From NCBI GenBank assembly GCA_020852775.1, contig JADZAD010000198.1:1-5680 (forward strand): DNA of 5,680 nucleotides, read 5' to 3'. This stretch comes from Anaerolineae bacterium. GTDB lineage: Bacteria > Chloroflexota > Anaerolineae > Aggregatilineales > UBA3940. Below, piece after piece: positions 1-5,588 of the stretch. The notes below the pieces were generated by a model. That model was not told the DNA's origin and ran no database searches. It saw nothing but the letters and a program-made list of their open reading frames with translations. A program made the translations under genes and the position numbers. Position 1 is the stretch's first letter, and each line of letters begins with the position of its first letter.

Positions 1-30
1 CCCACCCCGGGCGTCACACTTGCTGCTTCC

Positions 31-60
31 TTGACACGTTTTCAGAACACCCTCTACACT
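31..60 (+). promoter_or_regulatory. Sigma70-type promoter for the FGGY kinase gene
   Basis: The sequence shows a perfect -35 hexamer TTGACA at 31-36, an 18-bp spacer, and a -10-like TACACT at 55-60 (4 of 6 matches to TATAAT). Transcription would start near 66-68, giving an untranslated leader of about 74 nt before the ATG at 141. It is the best promoter match I see in the window and sits directly before the first gene, so it probably drives the kinase and perhaps the genes behind it. The -10 is only moderate, which would suit an activated or regulated promoter, but no clear operator palindrome is visible around it. Confidence 0.5.
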
Positions 61-140
61 GACGACAGACTATTCCTGACACTTACAAACACCCCCCAGC
101 AAACTGCCACTGTGCCACAATCTGAAAGGACAGCAAAGCG

Positions 141-1649
141 ATGAGCAGCCTCCTTCTCGGCATCGACATCGGGACGTACAGTTCGAAGGGGGTGCTGGTT
201 GCACCTGATGGGACGATCCTGAAATCACACACTGTGCCGCATGTGATGGATATCCCACGGCCTGGCTGGGCAGAGCAGGATGCTGACGGCATCTGGTGGG
301 CAGACACGATCATGCTCTGCCGGGCACTGCTGGATGGCGCTCCATATACGGGGGATGATGTCGCGGCAATGGCCTGCAGCGCGATCGGAGCCTGTGTCTT
401 GCCCATTGACCGCACCGGAAAGCCGCTGCGTCCGGGCATTCTCTACGGTGTGGATACCCGTGCTGCTTCCGAGATCGACAGACTGAACCAGACCTTCGGC
501 GCAGAAGCTATTTTTGAGTTCTCCGGCATGGCATTGACCAGCCAGTCTATCGGACCCAAGATCATGTGGATCCGGCAGAATGAGCCAGATATATGGGCTC
601 AGACCGACTACCTGACCACGGCCAGCAGCTATCTTGTTTACCGGCTGACCGGCGAGAAAGTCATGGATCGCCACACCGCCAGTTACTATATGCCACTGAT
701 CGATATCCACTCGCTGGAATGGTCGGAGCGCTTCGCCGGGCCGATCACGGAACTCTCGCGCCTGCCCCGGCTGGATTGGAGCGACGCCATCGCTGGAACG
801 ATCCACGGGCAAGCGGCCATCGAAACCGGACTCAGGACCGGGACACCGGTAGCGGTCGGAGCAGTGGATGCACTGAGCGAAGGCATCAGTGTGGGGGCCG
901 TGCATCCGGGCGACCTGATGATCATGTATGGCAGTACAACCTTCTTCATCCTCGTCATGGCAGAACCCGCCCCCGATCCGCGTGTCTGGACGGTAGGCGG
1001 GGCATTTAAGGGGCAATATGACCTTGCCGCGGGGATGTCAACCACTGGCTCTCTGACCCGCTGGTTCCGGGATGAACTGGCACGTGAACTCCCGGAAGAG
1101 ACTGCCTACACAGAACTCTTCAGAGGAGCAGCGGCGATCGGGCCAGGCGCAGGCGGCCTGCTGGTGCTACCGTACTTCAGCGGGGAACGCACGCCGATCA
1201 ACGATCCGGATGCACGCGGCGTGATCTCCGGGCTGACGCTGTCACACCGGCGCGAGCATCTTTTCCGGGCGGTGCTTGAGAGTGTCGCATACGGAATCCG
1301 ACATAACCTCGAGACATTCAACCAGATAGGTGCCCCTGTCAGGCGCATCATCGCTGTCGGTGGTGGCGCACAGGGAGAAACATGGTTACAGAGTGTCGCT
1401 GATGTCACCGGGGTCGAACAAAGCGTACCGCGGATCACCATCGGAGCCAGCTACGGCGATGCCTTTCTCGCAGGGCTGGCTTCCGGAATCCTGAAGCGCG
1501 ATGATCTTGATGCGTGGGTGCGGACTGAACGAATCATCCGGCCTGATGCCGGGCGGCATGCGTTATATGCACCGCTCTACGAACAATACAAGCAGTTGTA
1601 CAACGACACCCGTGAGACGATGCACTTTCTCAGCCGGAACTTCCGATAA
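141..1649 (+). CDS. FGGY-family carbohydrate kinase, probably a pentulose (xylulose-type) kinase
   Basis: This 502-residue cytoplasmic protein belongs to the FGGY kinases, which transfer the gamma-phosphate of ATP to a sugar or polyol; xylulokinase is the closest type I recognise. The length is normal for the family (about 480-520). Residues 6-20 form the N-terminal phosphate-binding strand-loop (GIDIGTYSSKG). GWAEQD at 42-47 and YGVDTRA at 102-108 match sugar-side motifs. GAVDALSEG at 240-248 supplies the likely catalytic base Asp243, followed by the YGSTTFF phosphate loop at 263-269. YFSGERTP at 345-352 and GGGAQGETW at 407-415 are the second-domain and adenosine-binding motifs. The ATG is preceded by GAAAGGA (124-130) at 10 nt spacing. 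The neighbouring XylF/XylH-type transporter supports a pentose-derived substrate, but specificity within FGGY cannot be read from motifs. Ribulose, an alditol or an AI-2-like compound remain possible. No truncation or frameshift is seen. Confidence 0.9.
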   Translation: MSSLLLGIDIGTYSSKGVLVAPDGTILKSHTVPHVMDIPRPGWAEQDADGIWWADTIMLCRALLDGAPYTGDDVAAMACSAIGACVLPIDRTGKPLRPGILYGVDTRAASEIDRLNQTFGAEAIFEFSGMALTSQSIGPKIMWIRQNEPDIWAQTDYLTTASSYLVYRLTGEKVMDRHTASYYMPLIDIHSLEWSERFAGPITELSRLPRLDWSDAIAGTIHGQAAIETGLRTGTPVAVGAVDALSEGISVGAVHPGDLMIMYGSTTFFILVMAEPAPDPRVWTVGGAFKGQYDLAAGMSTTGSLTRWFRDELARELPEETAYTELFRGAAAIGPGAGGLLVLPYFSGERTPINDPDARGVISGLTLSHRREHLFRAVLESVAYGIRHNLETFNQIGAPVRRIIAVGGGAQGETWLQSVADVTGVEQSVPRITIGASYGDAFLAGLASGILKRDDLDAWVRTERIIRPDAGRHALYAPLYEQYKQLYNDTRETMHFLSRNFR

Positions 1650-1724
1650 TGCAGTACAGGATGAGGCGTGGCGAAAAGATAGCCCCAGCCCAGCCAGTTG
1701 GTAGCGCGGACAGCACAGGAGATA

Positions 1725-1755
1725 TTCAGGCCTTTCATCGTAATGGCTGTATGAT
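1725..1755 (+). promoter_or_regulatory. Weak candidate promoter upstream of the nucleoside hydrolase
   Basis: A -10-like TATGAT (5 of 6 matches) lies at 1750-1755. The best -35 candidate is TTCAGG at 1725-1730, with a long 19-bp spacer, so the pairing is poor. The 161-bp gap between the kinase stop and the next ATG leaves room for a promoter, and a small palindrome overlaps the expected start site, but transcription could equally run through from the kinase gene. Confidence 0.22.
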
Positions 1756-1770
1756 GGTGAATGCATCACC
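1756..1770. repeat. Short inverted repeat, possible operator
   Basis: GGTGA at 1756-1760 and TCACC at 1766-1770 are perfect inverted arms around a 5-nt centre (ATGCA). The element starts directly after the TATGAT hexamer, where a repressor would block transcription initiation. The arms are only 5 bp, so chance occurrence is quite possible and no regulator is encoded in the window. Confidence 0.25.
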
Positions 1771-1795
1771 GCAGCATATCCTCTCGTGATTCCTC

Positions 1796-1803
1796 AGAAG
1801 GAG
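1796..1803 (+). promoter_or_regulatory. Strong Shine-Dalgarno site of the nucleoside hydrolase
   Basis: AGAAGGAG ends 7 nt before the ATG at 1811. It is a near-ideal ribosome binding site and fixes the start of the downstream gene. Confidence 0.8.
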
Positions 1804-1810
1804 TACAGAA

Positions 1811-2767
1811 ATGCCTCAGAAGATCATCATCGACAGCGATCCCGGCCTCGACGATATGCAGGCGATCTTTTTCGCCCTGCAATCGCCGGAGGTGGAGGTG
1901 CTCGGTATTACTACCGTGTTCGGTAACAGCGGCCTCGAGAGCTCGACCCGAAATGCGATCCGTATGGTAGAGACCGCAGGTCGGCCTGATATCCCGGTGG
2001 CTGCCGGGGCCAGCCGTGCCCTGCTCCTACCGCCGCGTGTCACCTCCCCCACCATACACGGCGCAGATGGGGCAGGCAATGCCACTGATCGCCTGCCCCC
2101 GGTCAAAGGCAAAGCCATCGACAGGCTCGCGGCCAACTTCATTATTGATACCGTGATGGCGAATCCGGGCGAGGTAATACTTGTGCCGATCGGGCCGATC
2201 ACCAACATCGCACTGGCGGCACGGCTCCAGCCCGCGATCATCGACAAGGTCAAGGGGGTCGTCCTGATGGGAGGTTCAGCGTTTGCGGGCGGTAATGCCA
2301 GCGCCGCCGGTGAAGCGAACCTGCATAACGATCCTCATGCCGCGAAGATCGTTTTTGAAGCCGGCTGGCCGATCGCCATGGCCGGGCTGGATGTGATGTT
2401 CCGTTATCTTCCCGGCCTGGACTACCTTGACGAGATCGCCGCCATTGGCAATCCGGTATCGAACTACATCACTGAAGTGCTGGCCTTCTCCCGCCAGCGC
2501 ATGATAGAGACTGGCCGGCCCCTGGCTGTGCCTGATTTGCATGCGCTTGGCTATCTGATTGCGCCCGATCTCTACACCACGCGCCGTATGCCGTGTTATA
2601 TCGAGACAGAGGGCCTGTCAGCCGGTCAGACGGTGGTGGACCAGCGCCTCCCCGGCGGGGCTCAGGGCCGTTCGAGTGACTTCCCCGAGATTGACGTCAT
2701 CCTGGATGTTGACGCTGACCGGCTCCGGAAGCTGTTCATCGAGCGTATCAGCGCATTTGGCAGATAG
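1811..2767 (+). CDS. Nucleoside hydrolase (inosine/uridine-preferring type family)
   Basis: The 318-residue product is a cytoplasmic calcium-dependent N-glycosidase of the nucleoside hydrolase family, which splits ribonucleosides into free base and ribose. The length is typical. The calcium-binding signature DSDPGLDD is at residues 8-15, and FGNSG (37-41) gives the conserved Asn39. IHGADG (82-87) holds the active-site His83. GPITNIA (128-134) carries Thr131, and VLMGG lies at 151-155. GEANLHNDP (167-175) matches the substrate-binding Asn/Asp segment, and GQTVVDQR (272-279) is the C-terminal family motif. The His-Asp pair usual in the later active-site helix appears as Pro241-Asp242 in PDLHALGYLI, so base specificity may differ from classical inosine-uridine hydrolases. 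An excellent ribosome site supports the ATG at 1811. It lies between a sugar kinase and a sugar importer, which suggests use of an N-glycoside as a sugar source rather than pure base salvage. The exact substrate is unknown. Confidence 0.9.
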   Translation: MPQKIIIDSDPGLDDMQAIFFALQSPEVEVLGITTVFGNSGLESSTRNAIRMVETAGRPDIPVAAGASRALLLPPRVTSPTIHGADGAGNATDRLPPVKGKAIDRLAANFIIDTVMANPGEVILVPIGPITNIALAARLQPAIIDKVKGVVLMGGSAFAGGNASAAGEANLHNDPHAAKIVFEAGWPIAMAGLDVMFRYLPGLDYLDEIAAIGNPVSNYITEVLAFSRQRMIETGRPLAVPDLHALGYLIAPDLYTTRRMPCYIETEGLSAGQTVVDQRLPGGAQGRSSDFPEIDVILDVDADRLRKLFIERISAFGR

Positions 2768-2776
2768 CCTCACACG

Positions 2777-2812
2777 CCACCACCTGGCCGTGGAGACACG
2801 GCCGGATGGTGG
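2777..2812 (+). terminator. Long GC-rich hairpin with GAGA tetraloop after the nucleoside hydrolase
   Basis: Arms 2777-2792 and 2797-2812 pair over 16 positions with one C-A mismatch (2783/2806) and one T-G wobble (2785/2804), closed by a GAGA (GNRA-type) loop at 2793-2796. It begins 9 nt after the stop at 2767. Only three T residues (2813-2815) follow, so intrinsic termination would be partial at best. It may instead stabilise the upstream mRNA or set a lower or higher dose of the binding-protein gene relative to the hydrolase. Confidence 0.6.
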
Positions 2813-2897
2813 TTTCCATGAAGCAGAACAATGAGACAGATATCCGCGTATGCGTACCCCAGCAGGTTATCCGGAGAGAAGCCGCCTTCATCTTATC

Positions 2898-2904
2898 GGG
2901 AGGG
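2898..2904 (+). promoter_or_regulatory. Shine-Dalgarno site favouring a TTG start for the binding protein
   Basis: GGGAGGG lies 8 nt before a TTG at 2913 and is in frame with the binding-protein gene. The alternative ATG at 3003 has only a poor upstream match (CGGAAA near 2989). This site therefore argues for initiation at the TTG, against the argument from signal-peptide length. Confidence 0.45.
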
Positions 2905-2912
2905 TTCGCTGA

Positions 2913-4100
2913 TTGAGTTTGGCTCCCCGAGCGGGTATGATGTTGCATACTGATACCCGCAGAGTCGATCCGCGGGACAGCTATCGCCCGGAAATAGACG
3001 CCATGAGATCTGCGCGCTGGCCTCTGATCCTGATCCTGACAAGCATTCTGTCTGCCTGCCAGGCCAGTGTCGCCGATCCGCATAACCCTACCGGGGCAGA
3101 CACTCCCGGCAGTATCTGGGTGCTGCTGCCTGACAGCGCCACCTCCGCCCGTTGGGAAACTGACGACCGCCGCTACTTTGAAGAGATTCTGGACGAGTAC
3201 GACGTAGACTACAGTATCGTCAACGCGGAGGGAGACGCCCGTACCCAGCAGACGCAGGCCGAGCAAGCCATTACGGCCGGGGCAACAGTCATTCTGCTGG
3301 TCAGCCTCGACCCCGGATCCGGGGCGGCAATTATCGCTATGGCGCGTGAAGCCGGCGTGGCGGTAATCGACTATGACCGGCTGACCACACAGGGGCCGGG
3401 CGCAGACGCGTACGTCAGCTTCGACAATATGGCGGTGGGGTATATGATGGCCGCTGTCCTCGAACCTCAGATTCAAGCCCAGGATAACCCGCCTCGAGTT
3501 GTGCTGCTGAACGGCGCCCCGACTGATTTTAATGCCACGCTCCTGAGAACTGGCTATTACCAGGTCGCACGGCCCTATTTTGAAAATGGCTCCTGGATTC
3601 TCGTGGCAGACCAGGCAGTACCGGGATGGGACAACCAGCAGGCGTTGGTACTTTTTGAGCAGATATTGACGACTGACCCTACTGTATCGGTTGTATTCGC
3701 TGCGAATGACGGGCTGGCCAGTTCGGTCATTGCGGCCTTCCGCAACGCAGGCATCAGCCCTGGAGAAGCAGGTATTCTGATCTCCGGGCAGGATGCTACT
3801 GTGGGTGGGATACAGAATATCCTCGCGGGGGACCAGGCCATGACCGTCTACAAGCCACTTCGGGCGGAGGCCTACGCGGCAGCAGCGCTGGCAATGCGAC
3901 TGATGAGAGGCGAATCGATCGTGGAACTGACTGGTGGACGGACGATCTCGAATGGAACCAGGGACATCCCGTATGTCGCCCTGGAACCCATCAGTGTCAC
4001 ACGGGATAACATTCATGAGACTGTCATCGTAGATGGCTTCCGCACATGGGACGAGATCTGCGTCGGTGAATACGCACAGTACTGCCCGGCGGATCGATGA
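2913..4100 (+). CDS. XylF-family periplasmic sugar-binding lipoprotein of an ABC importer
   Basis: This is the extracytoplasmic sugar receptor of a CUT2-type ABC importer, with xylose-binding protein XylF as its closest recognised relative. Counted from the TTG it has 395 residues. A lipoprotein signal starts at Met31 (basic start, core PLILILTSIL) and ends in lipobox LSAC with Cys49 as the lipidated residue. The start at 3003 would therefore give a standard 18-residue signal and a 365-residue protein, whereas the TTG has the better ribosome site; I regard the start as unresolved. Ligand-site motifs follow XylF order: ARW (79-81), YDR (154-156), SFDN (169-172), DFNA (205-208), DQ..PGW (233-239), AND (264-266), SGQDA (291-295) and MTVYKP (310-315). 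Cys383 and Cys391 near the C-terminus could form a disulfide. The permease gene follows 36 bp later. Xylose is the best guess for the ligand, but another pentose or glycoside is possible. Confidence 0.88.
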   Translation: MSLAPRAGMMLHTDTRRVDPRDSYRPEIDAMRSARWPLILILTSILSACQASVADPHNPTGADTPGSIWVLLPDSATSARWETDDRRYFEEILDEYDVDYSIVNAEGDARTQQTQAEQAITAGATVILLVSLDPGSGAAIIAMAREAGVAVIDYDRLTTQGPGADAYVSFDNMAVGYMMAAVLEPQIQAQDNPPRVVLLNGAPTDFNATLLRTGYYQVARPYFENGSWILVADQAVPGWDNQQALVLFEQILTTDPTVSVVFAANDGLASSVIAAFRNAGISPGEAGILISGQDATVGGIQNILAGDQAMTVYKPLRAEAYAAAALAMRLMRGESIVELTGGRTISNGTRDIPYVALEPISVTRDNIHETVIVDGFRTWDEICVGEYAQYCPADR

Positions 4101-4136
4101 TATACCCCGCAGATAGCCACTGATAACAGGCCGGAC

Positions 4137-5357
4137 ATGTTTCCTCCACCATCCGCTGACTCACCTGCTATCCGCCCATCAACCCCACGCTGGCTGCCCC
4201 GAAGGCTGCTCACCGGAGACTTCTCGCTGATCTCCACCAGTGCCGCGCTGGTACTGATCACTGTCATATTTGGCCTGCTTGAGCCCTCATTCCTGAGCGA
4301 ACGCAATCTGGTCAATCTGATGCTGCAGACCGCCGGGCTCTTCGCTACGGCTATCGGCGTGGTATTCGTCCTGCTGGTCGCGGAAATCGACATGTCGATC
4401 GCTTATGTCGGTGCGGTGGGCAGCGTAACGATGACCCTGCTCCTGCGCGAAGACGCGACAAACTGGCCATGGTGGGTGGCGATTGGCGCCGCGCTGCTGC
4501 TGACAACCCTGATCGGACTGATTCATGGCACGATCATCGCCCGGGTACGTGCACCATCCTTCGTCGTGACGCTGGCGGGGTTGCTCGCATGGAGCGGCGT
4601 CGTTCTGATTCTGACCACCGAGTTCTCAACCTCCGGAACTATTACCATACAGGACCCGGTCGTGCTGGGAATCGCAAACAGCTACCTGCCCCCCGCATGG
4701 AGCTGGGCGCTCTACCTGGCGTCTCTACTGGTTGCCACAATCGCTGTTATATTTCACCGCCGTTCCCGCCAGGGGCAGCGCCTGCCGGTCATGCCCCCCG
4801 CAAGGCTGGCTGTTCAGTTTCTCGTGGCGACAATCCTTGCGGGGGCGGCTATCTGGTATGTTAACCGTGACCGGGGTGTCCCGGTGGTAGCGGTCGTCTC
4901 ACTGATGCTACTGGTGTTCTGGACGTATGTCGCCAATAACACGCGTTTCGGGAGGCATGTCTATGCCGTCGGTGGTAATCCGGAAGCAGCCTACCGGGCG
5001 GGTATTGACGTGGATCGTATCCGCACGGCCGCATTCATGATCTCCAGCTTCATGGCCGGGGTCGGCGCTATTATTCTCGCATCGCGCCAGCGCTCAGTAG
5101 ACACAAACTCCGGGGGTGGCACCCTGTTCCTGAATGCGATCGCGGCTGCGGTGGTCGGCGGAACAAGCCTTTTCGGAGGCCGCGGACGAGTCTCTTACGC
5201 ATTGATGGGTGCCCTGATTATCGCCTCCGTCGAAAACGGCATGGGCTTACTCGGCCTGCCGGTGGGCGTGAAATCGGTCATCAACAGCATCGTGCTGCTG
5301 GTGGCCGTACTGGGTGACGCCTTAACGAGGCGCACACGGCAGCCTTTCGGAGAGTAA
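4137..5357 (+). CDS. XylH-family sugar ABC transporter permease
   Basis: The 406-residue product is an integral membrane permease of the CUT2 (ribose/xylose) branch. I count 10-12 hydrophobic segments, for example near 34-49, 66-81, 85-103, 111-130, 141-160, 187-206, 224-241, 248-265, 297-316, 331-345, 352-367 and 378-394. Family motifs are AEIDMSIAYVGAVG (82-95), the coupling-helix region TRFGRHVYAVGGNPEAA (269-285), which contacts the ATPase, and AAAVVGGTSLFGGRG (336-350). A basic stretch at 207-215 (HRRSRQGQR) with the following residues forms a loop insertion of the kind seen in XylH-length proteins, which are longer than RbsC. The ribosome site is weak (AGG at 4128-4130), which fits coupling to the binding-protein gene ending 36 bp upstream. 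No ATP-binding subunit gene lies next to it in the window, so the transporter depends on one encoded elsewhere. The family call is firm and the substrate is inferred. Confidence 0.92.
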   Translation: MFPPPSADSPAIRPSTPRWLPRRLLTGDFSLISTSAALVLITVIFGLLEPSFLSERNLVNLMLQTAGLFATAIGVVFVLLVAEIDMSIAYVGAVGSVTMTLLLREDATNWPWWVAIGAALLLTTLIGLIHGTIIARVRAPSFVVTLAGLLAWSGVVLILTTEFSTSGTITIQDPVVLGIANSYLPPAWSWALYLASLLVATIAVIFHRRSRQGQRLPVMPPARLAVQFLVATILAGAAIWYVNRDRGVPVVAVVSLMLLVFWTYVANNTRFGRHVYAVGGNPEAAYRAGIDVDRIRTAAFMISSFMAGVGAIILASRQRSVDTNSGGGTLFLNAIAAAVVGGTSLFGGRGRVSYALMGALIIASVENGMGLLGLPVGVKSVINSIVLLVAVLGDALTRRTRQPFGE

Positions 5358-5380
5358 TCACCCCCCTTGCGCCCGATATA

Positions 5381-5411
5381 TTAGGGGTAATCCCCTAACA
5401 AACATAGGGGA
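5381..5411 (+). repeat. Overlapping inverted repeats with two mutually exclusive hairpins
   Basis: TTAGGGG (5381-5387) and CCCCTAA (5392-5398) form a perfect 7-bp stem with a TAAT loop. The same central strand, as TCCCCTA (5391-5397), pairs equally well with TAGGGGA (5405-5411) across a 7-nt loop. The element lies 23 nt after the permease stop. No T-run follows, so it is not a standard intrinsic terminator. It could act as a weak terminator or mRNA end protector, an alternating RNA structure, or a DNA operator with three TAGGGG half-sites. Confidence 0.5.
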
Positions 5412-5427
5412 ATCAAGGGTATATATC

Positions 5428-5457
5428 ATGCGCCACATTCTATTATCATATCATTAA
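5428..5457 (+). CDS. Possible 9-residue leader ORF
   Basis: ATG at 5428 opens a nine-codon frame (MRHILLSYH) ending in TAA at 5455-5457, with AAGGG at 5415-5419 placed 8 nt upstream. It sits in the untranslated region before the second lipoprotein gene and uses codons (CTA, TTA, TCA, TAT) uncommon in the neighbouring genes. A frame this short in AT-rich spacer can easily occur by chance; I list it as a candidate only. Confidence 0.12.
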   Translation: MRHILLSYH

Positions 5458-5459
5458 CG

Positions 5460-5500
5460 ACATCTGTTTGCGGTGATGTTGCTACAGGATGTTCCACATC
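5460..5500. repeat. Cluster of ACATC/GATGT half-sites, possible operator
   Basis: ACATC at 5460-5464, GATGT at 5475-5479, GATGT at 5488-5492 and ACATC at 5496-5500 form two inverted pairs, the second with only a 3-nt spacer (TCC). The region lies between the permease and the next binding-protein gene, where a regulator would act. The half-sites are short, and no matching copies are evident before the kinase gene. Confidence 0.22.
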
Positions 5501-5542
5501 AGACAGCCACTCGCCAGCCGCAACCGGAGCGTTTTCCATACA

Positions 5543-5558
5543 CGGATCGTCTGATCCG
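5543..5558 (+). repeat. Short perfect hairpin in the leader of the second lipoprotein gene
   Basis: CGGATC (5543-5548) and GATCCG (5553-5558) pair perfectly around a GTCT loop. With one mismatch the stem extends to 5540/5561. It ends 15 nt before the Shine-Dalgarno site at 5574-5581, so it could influence translation or mRNA stability, or be a protein-binding palindrome. Confidence 0.35.
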
Positions 5559-5573
5559 CGTTCAGCCCATACT

Positions 5574-5581
5574 AAAAGGAG
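5574..5581 (+). promoter_or_regulatory. Strong Shine-Dalgarno site of the second lipoprotein gene
   Basis: AAAAGGAG lies 7 nt before the ATG at 5589. It closely resembles the site before the nucleoside hydrolase and supports this start for the truncated gene. Confidence 0.75.
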
Positions 5582-5588
5582 AAGATAA

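Noticed and set aside
225..1016. Open frame of 263 codons on the - strand within the kinase gene
   Set aside because: It lies wholly opposite conserved FGGY motifs, has no recognisable domain and no supported start, so it is a shadow frame.
1650..1810. Small RNA or tRNA gene in the gap after the kinase
   Set aside because: No cloverleaf, TTCRA-like T-arm or strong extended stem was found; only a weak -10 box and a 5-bp palindrome are visible.
2748..4016. Long open frame of 422 codons on the - strand, opposite the sugar-binding protein gene
   Set aside because: Its translation is low in hydrophobic structure, rich in Arg/His/Gly/Cys, and shows no family motif. It mirrors a gene with clear XylF motifs, so it is an antisense shadow caused by GC-rich codon use.
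4101..4136. Regulatory element between the binding-protein and permease genes
   Set aside because: The 36-bp spacer has no convincing inverted repeat or promoter; it is consistent with simple co-transcription.
141..5357. AI-2 (lsr-like) uptake and kinase operon
   Set aside because: LsrK is also an FGGY kinase, but the receptor here follows XylF motif order, only one permease is present, and no LsrF/LsrG-type gene is visible.
5381..5398. Intrinsic terminator after the permease gene
   Set aside because: The stem is perfect but only 7 bp and is followed by CAAACA rather than a T-run, so I recorded it as an inverted repeat rather than a terminator.
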